Shown here one piece after another: positions 8,157 through 17,245 of a stretch of 64,000 bases of DNA. Position 1 is the stretch's first letter, and every line of letters starts with the position of its first letter. Location of the stretch: the NCBI RefSeq assembly GCF_036067295.1, contig NZ_CP107954.1, positions 434,001 to 498,000 on the forward strand, in the 5' to 3' direction. The DNA is from Kribbella sp. NBC_00382 (GTDB lineage Bacteria > Actinomycetota > Actinomycetes > Propionibacteriales > Kribbellaceae). A model generated the notes under the pieces. The model saw nothing but the letters and a program-made list of their open reading frames with translations, did no database searches and was not told where the DNA came from. The translations under genes were made by a program, and so were the position numbers.

Positions 8157-8875
8157 CGGTCGTCACCTCCGGCAGCGAGCGGCCCGTCCGCGGGCGGGCC
8201 ACTGATACGGGTCTGGCCGGACCGTGGCGCGCGGTGCTCGAGGTGCTTGCGCAGCATCGAGCGGCCGCGGTGGATCCGGCTGCGGACGGTGCCGAGCTTC
8301 ACATCCAGTACGTCGGCGATCTCGTCATACGTCATGCCCTCGATGTCGCAGAGCACCACCGCCGCCCGGAAGTCCTCGGGCAGCGCGTCGAGCGCGTACT
8401 GCACATCGTGGTCGAACAGGTCCTGGTCGAGCTTCTCGGCCGGGCCGGAGCCCTTGGCCGGCAGCCGGTCGTGCGCGTCGTCGGGCAGCCCGTCGAAGCG
8501 GATCCGCTGCTTGCGGCGGGCGCCGTCCAGGAACAGGTTGGTGGTGATCCGGTAGAGCCAGCCCTCGAAGGTGCCCGGCGTGTAGGACGACAGCGACCGG
8601 AAGACCCGGACGAAGACCTCTTGGGTCAGGTCCTCGGCGTCGTGCTTGTTGCCGGTCAGCCGGTACGCGAGCCGGTAGACGCGGGCCGAGTGGGCCCGGA
8701 CGATCTCGTCCCAGGACGGCAGCGCCTCGATCTCCGGCTGGACCTTCGGGGTGCTCGCAGCGGGCACCACGGGGGTGTCGACCGGTTTCACGACAACGCC
8801 TCCCTGGGTCCGCTCGGCAACGAGTGAGAACACCATGGTGCCGCGTTCACCGTCCTCTTCGCACGTCGGGTACAC
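8153..8875 (-). CDS. sigE: ECF RNA polymerase sigma factor SigE
   Basis: 240 aa. Region 2 includes [20 protein letters not shown] and the -10-binding segment near [12 protein letters not shown]. Region 4 includes [12 protein letters not shown] and the helix-turn-helix [24 protein letters not shown]. The annotated GTG at 8875 has no clear ribosome site; an in-frame ATG at 8836 is an alternative, and multiple starts are known for SigE in other actinobacteria. A SigE-type promoter upstream suggests autoregulation. Its gene overlaps its anti-sigma gene. Confidence 0.9.
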   Translation of the reverse strand: MYPTCEEDGERGTMVFSLVAERTQGGVVVKPVDTPVVPAASTPKVQPEIEALPSWDEIVRAHSARVYRLAYRLTGNKHDAEDLTQEVFVRVFRSLSSYTPGTFEGWLYRITTNLFLDGARRKQRIRFDGLPDDAHDRLPAKGSGPAEKLDQDLFDHDVQYALDALPEDFRAAVVLCDIEGMTYDEIADVLDVKLGTVRSRIHRGRSMLRKHLEHRAPRSGQTRISGPPADGPLAAGGDDR

Positions 8876-8910
8876 CCTGGTTCGACCCTGGGATGCCAGT
8901 ACGACGAGTC

Positions 8911-8937
8911 AACGGCCCCCGCTGACGGGAAGTTCCC
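8911..8937 (-). promoter_or_regulatory. SigE-type autoregulatory promoter
   Basis: On the minus strand, GGGAAC (8932-8937) and CGTT (8911-8914) are separated by 17 bases. This resembles the GGAAC / CGTT promoter pair recognised by SigE-like ECF factors. It lies 36 bp before the sigE start. Confidence 0.5.
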
Positions 8938-9001
8938 CGCCTCGCCAGCTCTCATGGAACTCTCATCTACCAGACGCGCGAGGGCGCATAAAGGTTGAAC
9001 G

Positions 9002-9223
9002 CTACTTCTCTTCGATCACGGCGATCGGGTCGCCGTCGCGGACCACTTCACCCTCGGAGACCTTCATCTCGGTGATCGTGCCGGCCACCTCGGCGAGCAC
9101 CGGGATCTCCATCTTCATCGACTCGAGGATGACGAGGGTGTCCTCCGGCCCCACCGTGTCCCCGGCCTTGGCGATGATCGTCTGGACGTTCGCCACCAGC
9201 TCTGCCACCACGGTGTGACTCAC
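9002..9223 (-). CDS. Small biotinyl/lipoyl-attachment carrier protein
   Basis: 73 aa from GTG 9223, preceded by GAGGAG 6 nt upstream; the longer frame to 9301 overlaps the neighbouring gene and has no such site. The whole protein is one biotinyl domain with the acceptor motif ESMKME (Lys37) and a closing PIAVIEEK strand. It resembles the free-standing mycobacterial carrier TB7.3. No carboxylase subunits are adjacent, so its enzyme partner is elsewhere. Confidence 0.88.
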   Translation of the reverse strand: MSHTVVAELVANVQTIIAKAGDTVGPEDTLVILESMKMEIPVLAEVAGTITEMKVSEGEVVRDGDPIAVIEEK

Positions 9224-9260
9224 GCGCACTCCTCTTGTTGCCGGTTTCCTCGCGTCGATC

Positions 9261-9803
9261 CTATGCGCCGGCTGCCTTCGAGCGGGCCCGGTACGACGCA
9301 ACGCGGGTCCGGCTGGAGCAGGTCGGCGTACAGAACCGCCGTGGCCGCCGCTCGGCCGCGTTGACGAAGACCCGCTCGCAATCCGCCGCGGCGCAGGTGT
9401 CGATCGCCTCGAACCCGTGGCCCGCCGCGAATCCCGACAGCCCGAGCGCCGCCCCGGCCGCGATCCACTCGGCCCACGTCGCCTCGGGCTTGGCCACGTG
9501 CAGATGCCACGGCGACCCGTCGTGATCGGACAGATAGGGCCGTACCGCGTACTCGCTCAGCAACTCGTTGAGGATGCGCGCGGCCTCCCGCGGCTCGGCG
9601 TGGAACACCGGCCGAATGCGCTCACGCACCGCCTTCACCGCAGCCAGATCACCCTCGTCGACCGTCGCCGTCGGCTCGCCGTGCTCGAGCAGGAACTCCC
9701 GCAAGGCGGCCACCGAGGTCAACCGCTCCGGATCGAGGGACTTGGTGTTCACCAGGTCCACCGCGATCCGGATCATCCGGTCCGGCGTCGTCAGGCTCTC
9801 CAC
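9261..9803 (-). CDS. CGNR zinc-finger (ABATE-domain) transcription regulator
   Basis: 180 aa. The N-terminal ABATE domain contains IAVDLVNT. A C-terminal treble-clef finger has Cys137, Cys142, Cys158 and Cys162. The family's CGNR box reads CSSR here. These proteins are putative stress or ligand-responsive regulators. The gene is divergent from an MFS exporter gene, and the shared intergenic region has repeated GTAAC sequences, so it probably controls that exporter and itself. Confidence 0.85.
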   Translation of the reverse strand: MESLTTPDRMIRIAVDLVNTKSLDPERLTSVAALREFLLEHGEPTATVDEGDLAAVKAVRERIRPVFHAEPREAARILNELLSEYAVRPYLSDHDGSPWHLHVAKPEATWAEWIAAGAALGLSGFAAGHGFEAIDTCAAADCERVFVNAAERRPRRFCTPTCSSRTRVASYRARSKAAGA

Positions 9804-9813
9804 TCGACCGATC

Positions 9814-9859
9814 GTAACGCCTTTGTTAGCGTAACGCGTAACTGCTATCCATGCGTTAC
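9814..9859. promoter_or_regulatory. Candidate operator with repeated GTAACGC half-sites
   Basis: GTAACGC occurs at 9814-9820 and 9831-9837, GTAAC at 9838-9842, and the inverted GCGTTAC at 9853-9859. The copies fill the gap between the divergent CGNR regulator and the MFS gene. They are the best candidate binding sites for that regulator. Confidence 0.55.
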
Positions 9860-9871
9860 AGGGAGAAGCCG

Positions 9872-11044
9872 ATGCTGGCCCGCTACCTCACCGCCGCGAC
9901 GCTCGCGCGAGTCGGCGACGAGATGGTCGCGTTCACCCTCGTCCTGCTCGTCCTCGATCGCACCGACAGCGCAGCTCTGGCCGGCCTCACCGGAGCCGCC
10001 TACGCCCTCCCGGCGATCGTGACCGGCCCACTGCTCGGCGCCTGGCTCGACAGAACCCAGTACCGCCGTACTGCGCTAGCCCTCAACCAAGCCGTCCTAG
10101 GCGCTGTCATGGTCGCCATGCTCGCCGTCGTCGGCCATAGCCCTCACTGGGTGACTCCCGCGCTCGCAGCACTCGCCGGTACGACCCTGCCGCTGGTCAG
10201 CGGAGGATTCACCAGCATGCTCCCGAGCCTGGTCCCAGCGGAGCGTCTACCGCGGGCCAACTCGTTGGAGGCAGCCAGCTTCGGCGCAGCCACCATCACC
10301 GGCCCAGCGGCCGCCGCCACGATCGCTGCAGCCGTATCCGTGGAAGCAGCCGTCGTGGTCATCGCCATGACCGCAACCCTCAGCATCCTGGCCATCGGCC
10401 GCCTACCCGCACTGCCCGCGGCCCGCGGCTCCCAGGAGCCCTTCCTGGCTTCAGTAATAGCCGGACTCACCCACCTAGCCCGCACTCCCCGCCTGCGAGC
10501 CTCCACAGTGACCACGACTCTCCTCATGGGCGTCATCGGCATGCTGCTCATCACCCTGCCGCTCCACATGGCCTCACTCGGCATGCCCCGCTCAACCGCC
10601 GGGTACCTCTGGACAGCCCTAGAGCTGGGCAGCGTCACGACAGCCCTTCTCCTAGGTCGTTTCCAGACCCGTTGGCGTCCCGAGCACGTCGTGATGCTGT
10701 CGGTAGCCGCGTACGGCCTTGCCTTCACCGCTTGGCCCCTAGCGAGCAGCTTCGCGGTCCTTGTCGTGCTCGCCGCCGCCACCGGCCTCCTAGAGGGTCC
10801 GATGCTCCCGGCCATGTTCGCCGCGCGCCAGGTCTACAGCCCGCTAGCTCTACAAGGCCGAGTCAGCACTACAGCCGCCAGCCTCCGAGTAGGCGCCGCA
10901 GCCCTCGGCCAGGCGGCGGCCGGCCTCCTAGTCCCAGCCATAGGCACCCACACCGCGCTCCTACTGATCGCAGCCGGCCTGGTTGCAGCCTCAGCCCTCG
11001 GCTACGCCTCGAGCCACAGCAGGGAGGTCGCCCATGCTGGTTAA
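9872..11044 (+). CDS. MFS transporter
   Basis: 390 aa starting at ATG 9872, with GGGAGA about 5 nt upstream. An ATG at 9851 lies in the operator region and has no ribosome site. There are about 12 hydrophobic helices and the A-like loop GAWLDRTQYRR between helices 2 and 3, as in drug or metabolite exporters. The substrate cannot be predicted. Divergence from the CGNR regulator suggests inducible export of a toxic compound. Confidence 0.88.
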   Translation: MLARYLTAATLARVGDEMVAFTLVLLVLDRTDSAALAGLTGAAYALPAIVTGPLLGAWLDRTQYRRTALALNQAVLGAVMVAMLAVVGHSPHWVTPALAALAGTTLPLVSGGFTSMLPSLVPAERLPRANSLEAASFGAATITGPAAAATIAAAVSVEAAVVVIAMTATLSILAIGRLPALPAARGSQEPFLASVIAGLTHLARTPRLRASTVTTTLLMGVIGMLLITLPLHMASLGMPRSTAGYLWTALELGSVTTALLLGRFQTRWRPEHVVMLSVAAYGLAFTAWPLASSFAVLVVLAAATGLLEGPMLPAMFAARQVYSPLALQGRVSTTAASLRVGAAALGQAAAGLLVPAIGTHTALLLIAAGLVAASALGYASSHSREVAHAG

Positions 11045-11078
11045 AGCCTGGGGCTGGGCTGGGCGCTGAACAGCGCAG

Positions 11079-11549
11079 TCACTGCTGCTCGACTGTGCGG
11101 GCCAGAATGCCCAGGGTCGCGCGCAGACCTGCCTCGGGGATGATCGGGAAGTTGACCTTGCCCCGGTAGCGGTCCTCGATCTGGCTCCAGTCGTAGTACG
11201 TGGTCACCAGGGTGCCCGTGGCGCTTGGCTGGAGCTGGTAGCCGTACAGATGCTTGATGGGCGGCTGGATCGCGCCGGAGATGGTCCACTCGATCTCCGC
11301 GTTCTCGGTGAAGCTGGTGATGATCACCGTGACGTCGTACTTGCCCATCGGCAGGTCGTTGAGCGCCTCCCGGTCCATGTGGACGACGAACTCGTCCCCC
11401 ACCGCCTCGACGGTCTTGCCCTCGGCGGACTGGAGCATGCCGGAGCTGTCGATCGCCACGTGGCCGCTGGGCTCCCGTAGTACGGCGAAGATCTCCGCGG
11501 GTGAGGCAGCGATCTGTCGCCGTACTTCGAACCGCTCGTCGTTGGTCAT
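11079..11549 (-). CDS. SRPBCC (START-like) family protein
   Basis: 156 aa from ATG 11549 (MTNDERFEVRRQI). It has the N-terminal strand and helix ASPAEIFAVLREPSGH and a C-terminal long helix ending ILARTVEQQ, typical of polyketide cyclase/SRPBCC ligand-binding folds. No catalytic residues can be assigned. It is convergent with the MFS gene and divergent from the ECF sigma gene. Confidence 0.82.
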   Translation of the reverse strand: MTNDERFEVRRQIAASPAEIFAVLREPSGHVAIDSSGMLQSAEGKTVEAVGDEFVVHMDREALNDLPMGKYDVTVIITSFTENAEIEWTISGAIQPPIKHLYGYQLQPSATGTLVTTYYDWSQIEDRYRGKVNFPIIPEAGLRATLGILARTVEQQ

Positions 11550-11646
11550 TCGCCGAGGATGCCAGAGCCGGTGAAACGAGTTCGGCCGGCTTGTGACTTT
11601 CGGGCCGGGTCGCGCATCGAAAGGGGTAAGCCGACCGAGGAGAACG

Positions 11647-12168
11647 ATGCCGATCACCGGTGCGACAAGTCATCAGCGGGAGTTCGAGGAGTTCGCCCAT
11701 GCGCGAGCCGCTCAGCTCTACCGCTCGGCCTGGCTGCTCTGCGGCAGCCATCACCAGGCGGAGGACCTCGTCCAGGAGACCCTCGCCAAGGTCTACGCCC
11801 GCTGGCGCCGGCCGTACAGCCGGATCGACAACCCCGCCGCCTACGCCCAGACGACGCTCACCCGCACGTTCCTGGGCGGGAAGCGCCGCCGGAGCAGCGG
11901 CGAGCAGCCGTACGCCGACGTGCCGGACCAGACGATGCCCGACCCGGCGGTGCGCGCCGACATCCGGCTCGCGCTCTTCCAGCTGCTGGCCGAGCTGTCC
12001 CCACCCGACCGCGTGGTGCTGGTACTGCGCTATCTCGAGGACCTCAGCGTCGACGAGGTCGCCGACCGGATGGGCGTCTCGCCCGGAGCGGTCCGCACCC
12101 GCAGCCTGCGCGCCCTGCAACGGGTCCGCGGTCTGGTCGGCGACTCACTGACGATCGGAAAGGACTGA
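11647..12168 (+). CDS. ECF sigma factor (actinobacterial SigE-family/SigM-like)
   Basis: 173 aa from ATG 11647 with GAGGAGAAC just upstream. Region 2 is LYRSAWLLCGSHHQAEDLVQE, region 4 is LSPPDRVVLVLRYLEDLSVDEV followed by the helix-turn-helix GVSPGAVRTRSLRAL. It differs from the stress SigE at 8153-8875. The next gene starts 2 bp later and encodes a single-pass membrane protein, the usual place for an anti-sigma factor; a secreted subtilase follows in the same operon. Confidence 0.9.
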   Translation: MPITGATSHQREFEEFAHARAAQLYRSAWLLCGSHHQAEDLVQETLAKVYARWRRPYSRIDNPAAYAQTTLTRTFLGGKRRRSSGEQPYADVPDQTMPDPAVRADIRLALFQLLAELSPPDRVVLVLRYLEDLSVDEVADRMGVSPGAVRTRSLRALQRVRGLVGDSLTIGKD

Positions 12169-12170
12169 CC

Positions 12171-13010
12171 ATGCACGACGAAGACACCATCGACGAGCAG
12201 GTCGCCGCGCTCTTCCACGACACCGTCGCACAGCTCCGGCCCGACGTCTCCGCGCTGGTCAAGGGCAGCGTCGAGCGGGGCGGGGCGATCCGGCGCAGGC
12301 GCGCCATCAGCACGGTGGCCGCCGCGGCCGTTGCCGCGATCGCGGTCGCCGCGGTCACCACCGGCGTCGCCACGAACCTGCACGGCGCCTGGGGCGAACC
12401 AGCCGTCACCGGCCCGACCGCCACGCCATCGACTACCACGTCGGGCGGCACGCCGTCAGCCTCCGCACCGGCGATGGCACACCCGAACGGCCTGCCGAGC
12501 GAGAGCTCGTCGAAGCCCGCACAACCCCCTATCCCGACCGCCCAGTTCCCGGTCAAGGCGGCCGAGCTGCCCGGCCTGTTCGCACGGATCCAGCCTGGCA
12601 AGATCACCCCCGCCGAGGCGTCGAGCGGCCGGATCATCGACGACGGCAAGGCAGGTCAATACGCCCACTTCCGCTGGAACGGCTTCGTCACCACCGTCGG
12701 CTTCCGCGCCTTCCCCGGTACTCCGGCCCAACGGTGCCAGCAGTTCCAGCAAGAGGGCGGGCCACCCGTCACCTGCCAGCAGCGCTCGGACGGGACCGTG
12801 CTCGTGGTGGGCCCGGATGACGTGGCTCCTGATGTCGACGGCGGCGTCACCGCGCGAGGCGCCTGGCTGTTCACCAAGCACGGCTACGAGATCTCCGTCA
12901 TCTCCTACAACGCCGCCAGCATGAAGGGAACGCCCCGGGCCGCCCATCCGCCCTTCACCGCCGCCCAACTGGCGCAAACCGTCACCAGTCCCCTCTGGAG
13001 CTCCAAGTGA
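12171..13010 (+). CDS. Single-pass membrane protein, possible anti-sigma factor
   Basis: 279 aa. A short acidic cytoplasmic part (1-40, with DEQVAALFHDTVAQL) is followed by RRRR, a membrane helix at about 45-69, a Thr/Ser/Pro-rich linker, and an extracytoplasmic domain with two cysteines (QRCQQF, VTCQQR). No zinc anti-sigma motif is visible. Its position between an ECF sigma gene (2 bp upstream) and a secreted protease gene (4-bp overlap downstream) suggests it senses outside conditions and restrains the sigma factor. This is inference. Confidence 0.7.
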   Translation: MHDEDTIDEQVAALFHDTVAQLRPDVSALVKGSVERGGAIRRRRAISTVAAAAVAAIAVAAVTTGVATNLHGAWGEPAVTGPTATPSTTTSGGTPSASAPAMAHPNGLPSESSSKPAQPPIPTAQFPVKAAELPGLFARIQPGKITPAEASSGRIIDDGKAGQYAHFRWNGFVTTVGFRAFPGTPAQRCQQFQQEGGPPVTCQQRSDGTVLVVGPDDVAPDVDGGVTARGAWLFTKHGYEISVISYNAASMKGTPRAAHPPFTAAQLAQTVTSPLWSSK

Positions 13011-16000
13011 CCGTACGCCGACAGCTCATCGCAGCCACGCTGGCACTAGTGCTAGTGGCCACCACTGGTACGACCGGAGCGGCCGCAGATCCCACCGCTC
13101 ACCCGACGAAGGGCAGCACACCTACTGAGACGATCACCCTGATCACCGGCGACCGCATCGACCTGCCGGCCACCGGCCGGCCAGTCCCCCACCCAGGACC
13201 AGGCCGCGCAGGCATCCAGTTCCTCACCACCAAGGACGGCACCAACACCTTCGTACTCCCGTACGACGCCCTCCCCCTGGTCGCCGCCGGCCGACTCGAC
13301 CGCCGCCTCTTCAACATCACCAAGCTGGCTGCCCTCGGCTACTCCGACCAGGCCCGCCGCGACATCCCCCTCATCATCACCGGGACCAACGCAAAGCTCA
13401 GCGCAGCCGGCACCCACGAACTCAAGAGCCTCAGCGCCGTCGCCCTGCACCAGCCCAAGACCCAGGCAGCCGAGTTCTGGAAGAGCGTCAAAGGCGCCGC
13501 GAAGACCACTCTGGTCGCCGGAGTGAACAAGATCTGGCTCGACGGCAAGGTGAAGGCCACCCTCGACCGGAGCGTTCCCCAGATCGGCGCACCGACCGCC
13601 TGGCAAGCCGGCTACACCGGCGCCGACACGACGGTCGCCGTGCTCGACACCGGCATCGACACCGCCCATGCAGACCTCTCTGATGCCGTCGCCCGGTCGG
13701 AGGACTTCACCGGCAGCGAGTTCGGCGCCGACGACCACTTCGGCCACGGCACGCACGTCGCCTCGACCATCACCGGCAGCGGCGCGGCGTCCGGCGGCAA
13801 GTACAAGGGCGTCGCGCCCGACACCAAGCTGCTCAACGGCAAGGTGCTCGACGACCACGGCAACGGCGACGAGTCCTGGGCACTGGCCGGGATGGAATGG
13901 GCCGTCGCGCAAGGCGCCGACGTGGTGAACCTGAGTCTCGGCTCGGAGTTCCCCACCGACGGGACCAGCCCGATGGACCAGGCGGTCAACCGGCTCACCG
14001 CCGAGTCCGGCACCCTGTTTGTCGTTGCCGCTGGCAACGATGGGCCGGGCAGCCAGACCGTTTCCAGCCCGGCCGCCGCCGATGCCGCCCTGGCCGTCGG
14101 TGCGGTCGACAAGTCCGACCGGCTGGCGGACTTCTCGTCCCGTGGCCCGCGCCAGGGAGACGCCGGGATCAAACCCGACATCACCGCACCGGGCGTCGGC
14201 ATCGTGGCGGCCCGGGCGAAGTACGCAACCGTCGGTACGCCGGCCGGTCCGGAGTACCTGCAACTGGACGGGACGTCGATGGCGGCGCCGCACGTCGCGG
14301 GCGCGGCCGCGATTCTGGCTGGTCAGCACCCCGGCTGGAAAGCGGGCGAGCTGAAGGCCGCGCTGATGGACAGCGCCGAACCCAACGGAGCGCTCACGAT
14401 CTACCAGGAAGGCGCCGGGCGGGTCGATGTGGCCAGGGCAACCGCCCAGCAGGTCCGTACGGACGCCGGCAGCATCGACCTGGGCGAGGCGCTCTGGCCG
14501 CACAACGACGACAAGCCCGTCCAGCGGACCGTGACCTACCGCAACGACGGCGACCAGCCGGTCAGTCTGGCCCTGTCCACCGACGCCATCAGGAACCCCC
14601 AGGGCGAGCCGTCGCCGGCCGGGATGTTCACGGTCTCGGCCGAGCGACTGACCGTGCCCGCGCACGGATCGGCAGCGGTCCGGCTGACCGCGAACCCCGC
14701 GATCGACGGCCCGGCCGGGACGTACAAGGGTGCCCTCGTCGCCGCTGCGGGCGCGACCCGGGTGCGGACGATCATCGCCCTCTACCGCGAGGTCGAGAGC
14801 TACGACGTGACCGTGAAGACGCTCGGCCGGGACGGCAAGCCGGCTCCGCTGGGCCACTTCATGATCGTCAACGTCGAGCAGCCCGGGTTCAAGGTGCGGG
14901 ACGGGGCGCCGGAGAGCTTCGTCGTCCGGCTGCCGAAGAGCCGGTACTACTACGAGGGTTTCCAGGAGCGGGTCGTCAGCGAGGAGCCGTACAGCAGCCG
15001 CCTGGACTACTTCTTCGAGCCGGACTTCGCAGTCACCAAGGACACGGTTGTCACCCTCGACGCCCGCGACACCGTGCCGCTCGTCCTCCGCACCGACCAT
15101 CCGGAGGCGGACCGGGCCGGACTGCAGATCGAGAGCTGGCGGGACACACCGTGGGCGGGCAAGGCGGCGGTCGGCTCCGGGTCGGACGGTATCGAGTTGT
15201 TCCCGCACGACGACGACAGGCGGGTCCGGCCGTCGCGGACCTCAGCACTGAGCGCGTACAAGTTCAGTGCCGGGGCGCTGCTCGCCAAGCTGGACGGACA
15301 TGGCGGGTGGACGGGCAGTCCGTACCAGTACCACCTGAAGTGGGCCCAGGACGGGATGGTGCCCGGCACTCTGGACCGGCTGTTCAGGGATCGGGAGCTT
15401 GCCGAGCTGCGGACCACAGTGGCCGCGCAGACGCCAGGCGAGGTGATCCAAAAGGATGTCGCCGGTGTGACGACGCCGGGCAAGGTCACCGACTGGTACT
15501 CGCCTGGCTTCGAGTTCGCGCCCGGCACCCTCACCCAGTGGAGCGACGACGGTCAGCTCCTGAGCCAGTCCGCGGTCGCGCCCAAGTACTTCGAGAAGCC
15601 AGGCCCCGCGGGGACGGAGCGGTGGAACGTCGGGCCGTTCATGCCAGCGCTGAACCCGGACGACGGCAGCCGGCGCGAGGGTGACCGGCTGACAGTCGAC
15701 CTCTGGATGTACTCCGACCAGAAGCTCGATCACGTCGGGGACTCGGCCACTGACTCGAGCAGCGCCAGGCTGCTGCGGGATGGCGTGGAGGTGGCCTCGT
15801 CGGAGTCCGCGGGGTATCTCGATGCGGGGGTGCCCGCTGATGCCTCGACGTACCGGCTGGAGAGCACGGCTGCTCGGAGCAACTCGCCTTACACGACCCG
15901 GCAGTCGGGGGCTTGGACCTTCCGGTCCGGTAGGACGGCTGGGGAGACGCGGTTGCCGCTGATGATGCTCCGGTTCGCGCCGAAGCTGGATGAGCTCAAC

Positions 16001-16264
16001 CAGGCGCCGGCTGGCTGCACATACGCCGTGCCGGTTGCTGTGCAGCTGCAGAGGGGGGCGGCGTACGGGAAGTTGGCCTCGCTGACGGTTGACGTCTCAT
16101 ACGACGACGGTGCGACCTGGAAGCCGGCGAAGGTGAAGGGGAGGACGGCGCTGCTGGAGCACCCGCGGCAGGCTGGGTTTGTCTCGCTGCGGGCGACTGC
16201 ACTCGACTCGGCCGGGAACAAGGCCGAGCAGACCGTCATCCGCGCCTACAGGCTCCACCGCTGA
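13007..16264 (+). CDS. Secreted S8 subtilisin-like serine protease, large
   Basis: 1085 aa. A signal peptide (about 1-27) is followed by a propeptide region and an S8 catalytic domain at about 190-480, with Asp214 (VLDTGID), His247 (FGHGTH), oxyanion Asn344 (AAGNDG) and Ser424 (DGTSMAAP). About 600 residues of beta-rich C-terminal domains remain, starting with an NDGDQPVSLAL-type domain. The GTG start overlaps the preceding stop by 4 bp, so it is translationally coupled to the membrane protein. It probably degrades extracellular protein or cell-surface targets. It may be the output of the ECF sigma gene two genes upstream. Confidence 0.92.
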   Translation: MTVRRQLIAATLALVLVATTGTTGAAADPTAHPTKGSTPTETITLITGDRIDLPATGRPVPHPGPGRAGIQFLTTKDGTNTFVLPYDALPLVAAGRLDRRLFNITKLAALGYSDQARRDIPLIITGTNAKLSAAGTHELKSLSAVALHQPKTQAAEFWKSVKGAAKTTLVAGVNKIWLDGKVKATLDRSVPQIGAPTAWQAGYTGADTTVAVLDTGIDTAHADLSDAVARSEDFTGSEFGADDHFGHGTHVASTITGSGAASGGKYKGVAPDTKLLNGKVLDDHGNGDESWALAGMEWAVAQGADVVNLSLGSEFPTDGTSPMDQAVNRLTAESGTLFVVAAGNDGPGSQTVSSPAAADAALAVGAVDKSDRLADFSSRGPRQGDAGIKPDITAPGVGIVAARAKYATVGTPAGPEYLQLDGTSMAAPHVAGAAAILAGQHPGWKAGELKAALMDSAEPNGALTIYQEGAGRVDVARATAQQVRTDAGSIDLGEALWPHNDDKPVQRTVTYRNDGDQPVSLALSTDAIRNPQGEPSPAGMFTVSAERLTVPAHGSAAVRLTANPAIDGPAGTYKGALVAAAGATRVRTIIALYREVESYDVTVKTLGRDGKPAPLGHFMIVNVEQPGFKVRDGAPESFVVRLPKSRYYYEGFQERVVSEEPYSSRLDYFFEPDFAVTKDTVVTLDARDTVPLVLRTDHPEADRAGLQIESWRDTPWAGKAAVGSGSDGIELFPHDDDRRVRPSRTSALSAYKFSAGALLAKLDGHGGWTGSPYQYHLKWAQDGMVPGTLDRLFRDRELAELRTTVAAQTPGEVIQKDVAGVTTPGKVTDWYSPGFEFAPGTLTQWSDDGQLLSQSAVAPKYFEKPGPAGTERWNVGPFMPALNPDDGSRREGDRLTVDLWMYSDQKLDHVGDSATDSSSARLLRDGVEVASSESAGYLDAGVPADASTYRLESTAARSNSPYTTRQSGAWTFRSGRTAGETRLPLMMLRFAPKLDELNQAPAGCTYAVPVAVQLQRGAAYGKLASLTVDVSYDDGATWKPAKVKGRTALLEHPRQAGFVSLRATALDSAGNKAEQTVIRAYRLHR

Positions 16265-16287
16265 CTGCCTGCTGCCGCGACTCTCGT

Positions 16288-16317
16288 CGGGCCCGGTCGC
16301 TGCTGCGGCCGGGCCCG
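16288..16317. terminator. Bidirectional hairpin between convergent genes
   Basis: CGGGCCCGG (16288-16296) pairs with CCGGGCCCG (16309-16317) around a 12-base loop. It lies between the subtilase stop and the end of the SIS gene and has no T-tract. Confidence 0.6.
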
Positions 16318-16341
16318 GCTACCCACCTGGCGGGCGCGGCG

Positions 16342-17223
16342 TCAGCTCAAGATGACCGAGCGGGACAGGCTGCGGGGCTGGTCGGGGTTGAGGCCGAGGG
16401 CGAGGGACTTGGCGACCGCTACCCGCTGGGCGACCACCAGGGACGCCATCGGGTCGAGGTCGGCGTGGTGGACGATCGTGGCGCCGGTGGCGGTCACATC
16501 GTCGAGCAGGTCCGCCGGCGGCTCACCGAAGATCCACACGCCGCGGCCGGGCTGGGCGATGGCGATCGGGCCGTGCCGGTAGTCCATGGCCGGGTAGGCC
16601 TCGGTCCAGGCCGACGCTGCCTCGCGCTGCTTCAGACCGGCCTCATGCGCCAGCCCAATGGTCCAGCGGGTGCCCAGGTACGTGACCTGATCCAGCTTGG
16701 CCAGCTCATCCACGTCGATCGTCAGGGCGACCTCGGCATCCGCGGCAGCCTGCGACAGGTCCTGCCCGAGCGATGCCCGCAGCAGCGCCAACGTGGTGGT
16801 CGCGAACCGGGTCTGTACTACGGACTGCTCGTCGGCGAAGTCGAGCATGATCGTGTGATCGGCCAGCTCCACGATCGGCGACCCCGGCGTCGCGGTGATC
16901 GCGATCGTCGGCAGCGACGTGTTGCGGATCAGGTCGAGCACCTCGGTGGTCGTACCGGACCGGCTGATCACCACGATGGCGTCGTACTCGCGGCCGGCCG
17001 GGAACTCCGAGCCGGCGAACGCGTCGGTCAGGCCCTGGCCGAGGTCCTCGCGCAGCGCGGCGTACGCCATCGCCATGAACCACGACGTGCCGCAGCCGAC
17101 GGCGGCAACGCGCTGCCCGGCCGTGGGCAAAGCGCCACCGTACTGCGCGAAACCGGCGGACACCTGCCGCCACAGCTCGGGCTGAGTGGCGATCTCAGTG
17201 CTCACGAATGGCGTGTCGGTCAT
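16342..17223 (-). CDS. SIS-domain sugar isomerase/deaminase-like protein
   Basis: 293 aa with two SIS domains. The first contains AAVGCGTSWFMAMAY and ISRSGTTTEVLDLI, the phosphosugar-binding loop. The second includes GTRWTIGLAHEAGLKQREA and the conserved active-site-like DYRHGPIA. It resembles the isomerase half of GlmS or AgaS-type amino-sugar deaminase/isomerases, without the glutaminase domain. It is divergent from a DeoR-type sugar regulator with a repeated operator between them, so it probably acts in amino-sugar catabolism. Confidence 0.85.
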   Translation of the reverse strand: MTDTPFVSTEIATQPELWRQVSAGFAQYGGALPTAGQRVAAVGCGTSWFMAMAYAALREDLGQGLTDAFAGSEFPAGREYDAIVVISRSGTTTEVLDLIRNTSLPTIAITATPGSPIVELADHTIMLDFADEQSVVQTRFATTTLALLRASLGQDLSQAAADAEVALTIDVDELAKLDQVTYLGTRWTIGLAHEAGLKQREAASAWTEAYPAMDYRHGPIAIAQPGRGVWIFGEPPADLLDDVTATGATIVHHADLDPMASLVVAQRVAVAKSLALGLNPDQPRSLSRSVILS

Positions 17224-17245
17224 GTCGTCTCCGGAGATGTAATGG

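Noticed and set aside
13052..15208. 718-codon minus-strand frame opposite the subtilase gene
   Set aside because: Its sequence is Arg/Gly/Val-rich with no family motifs, and the plus strand encodes a clear S8 protease with full catalytic triad. It is a GC-bias shadow.
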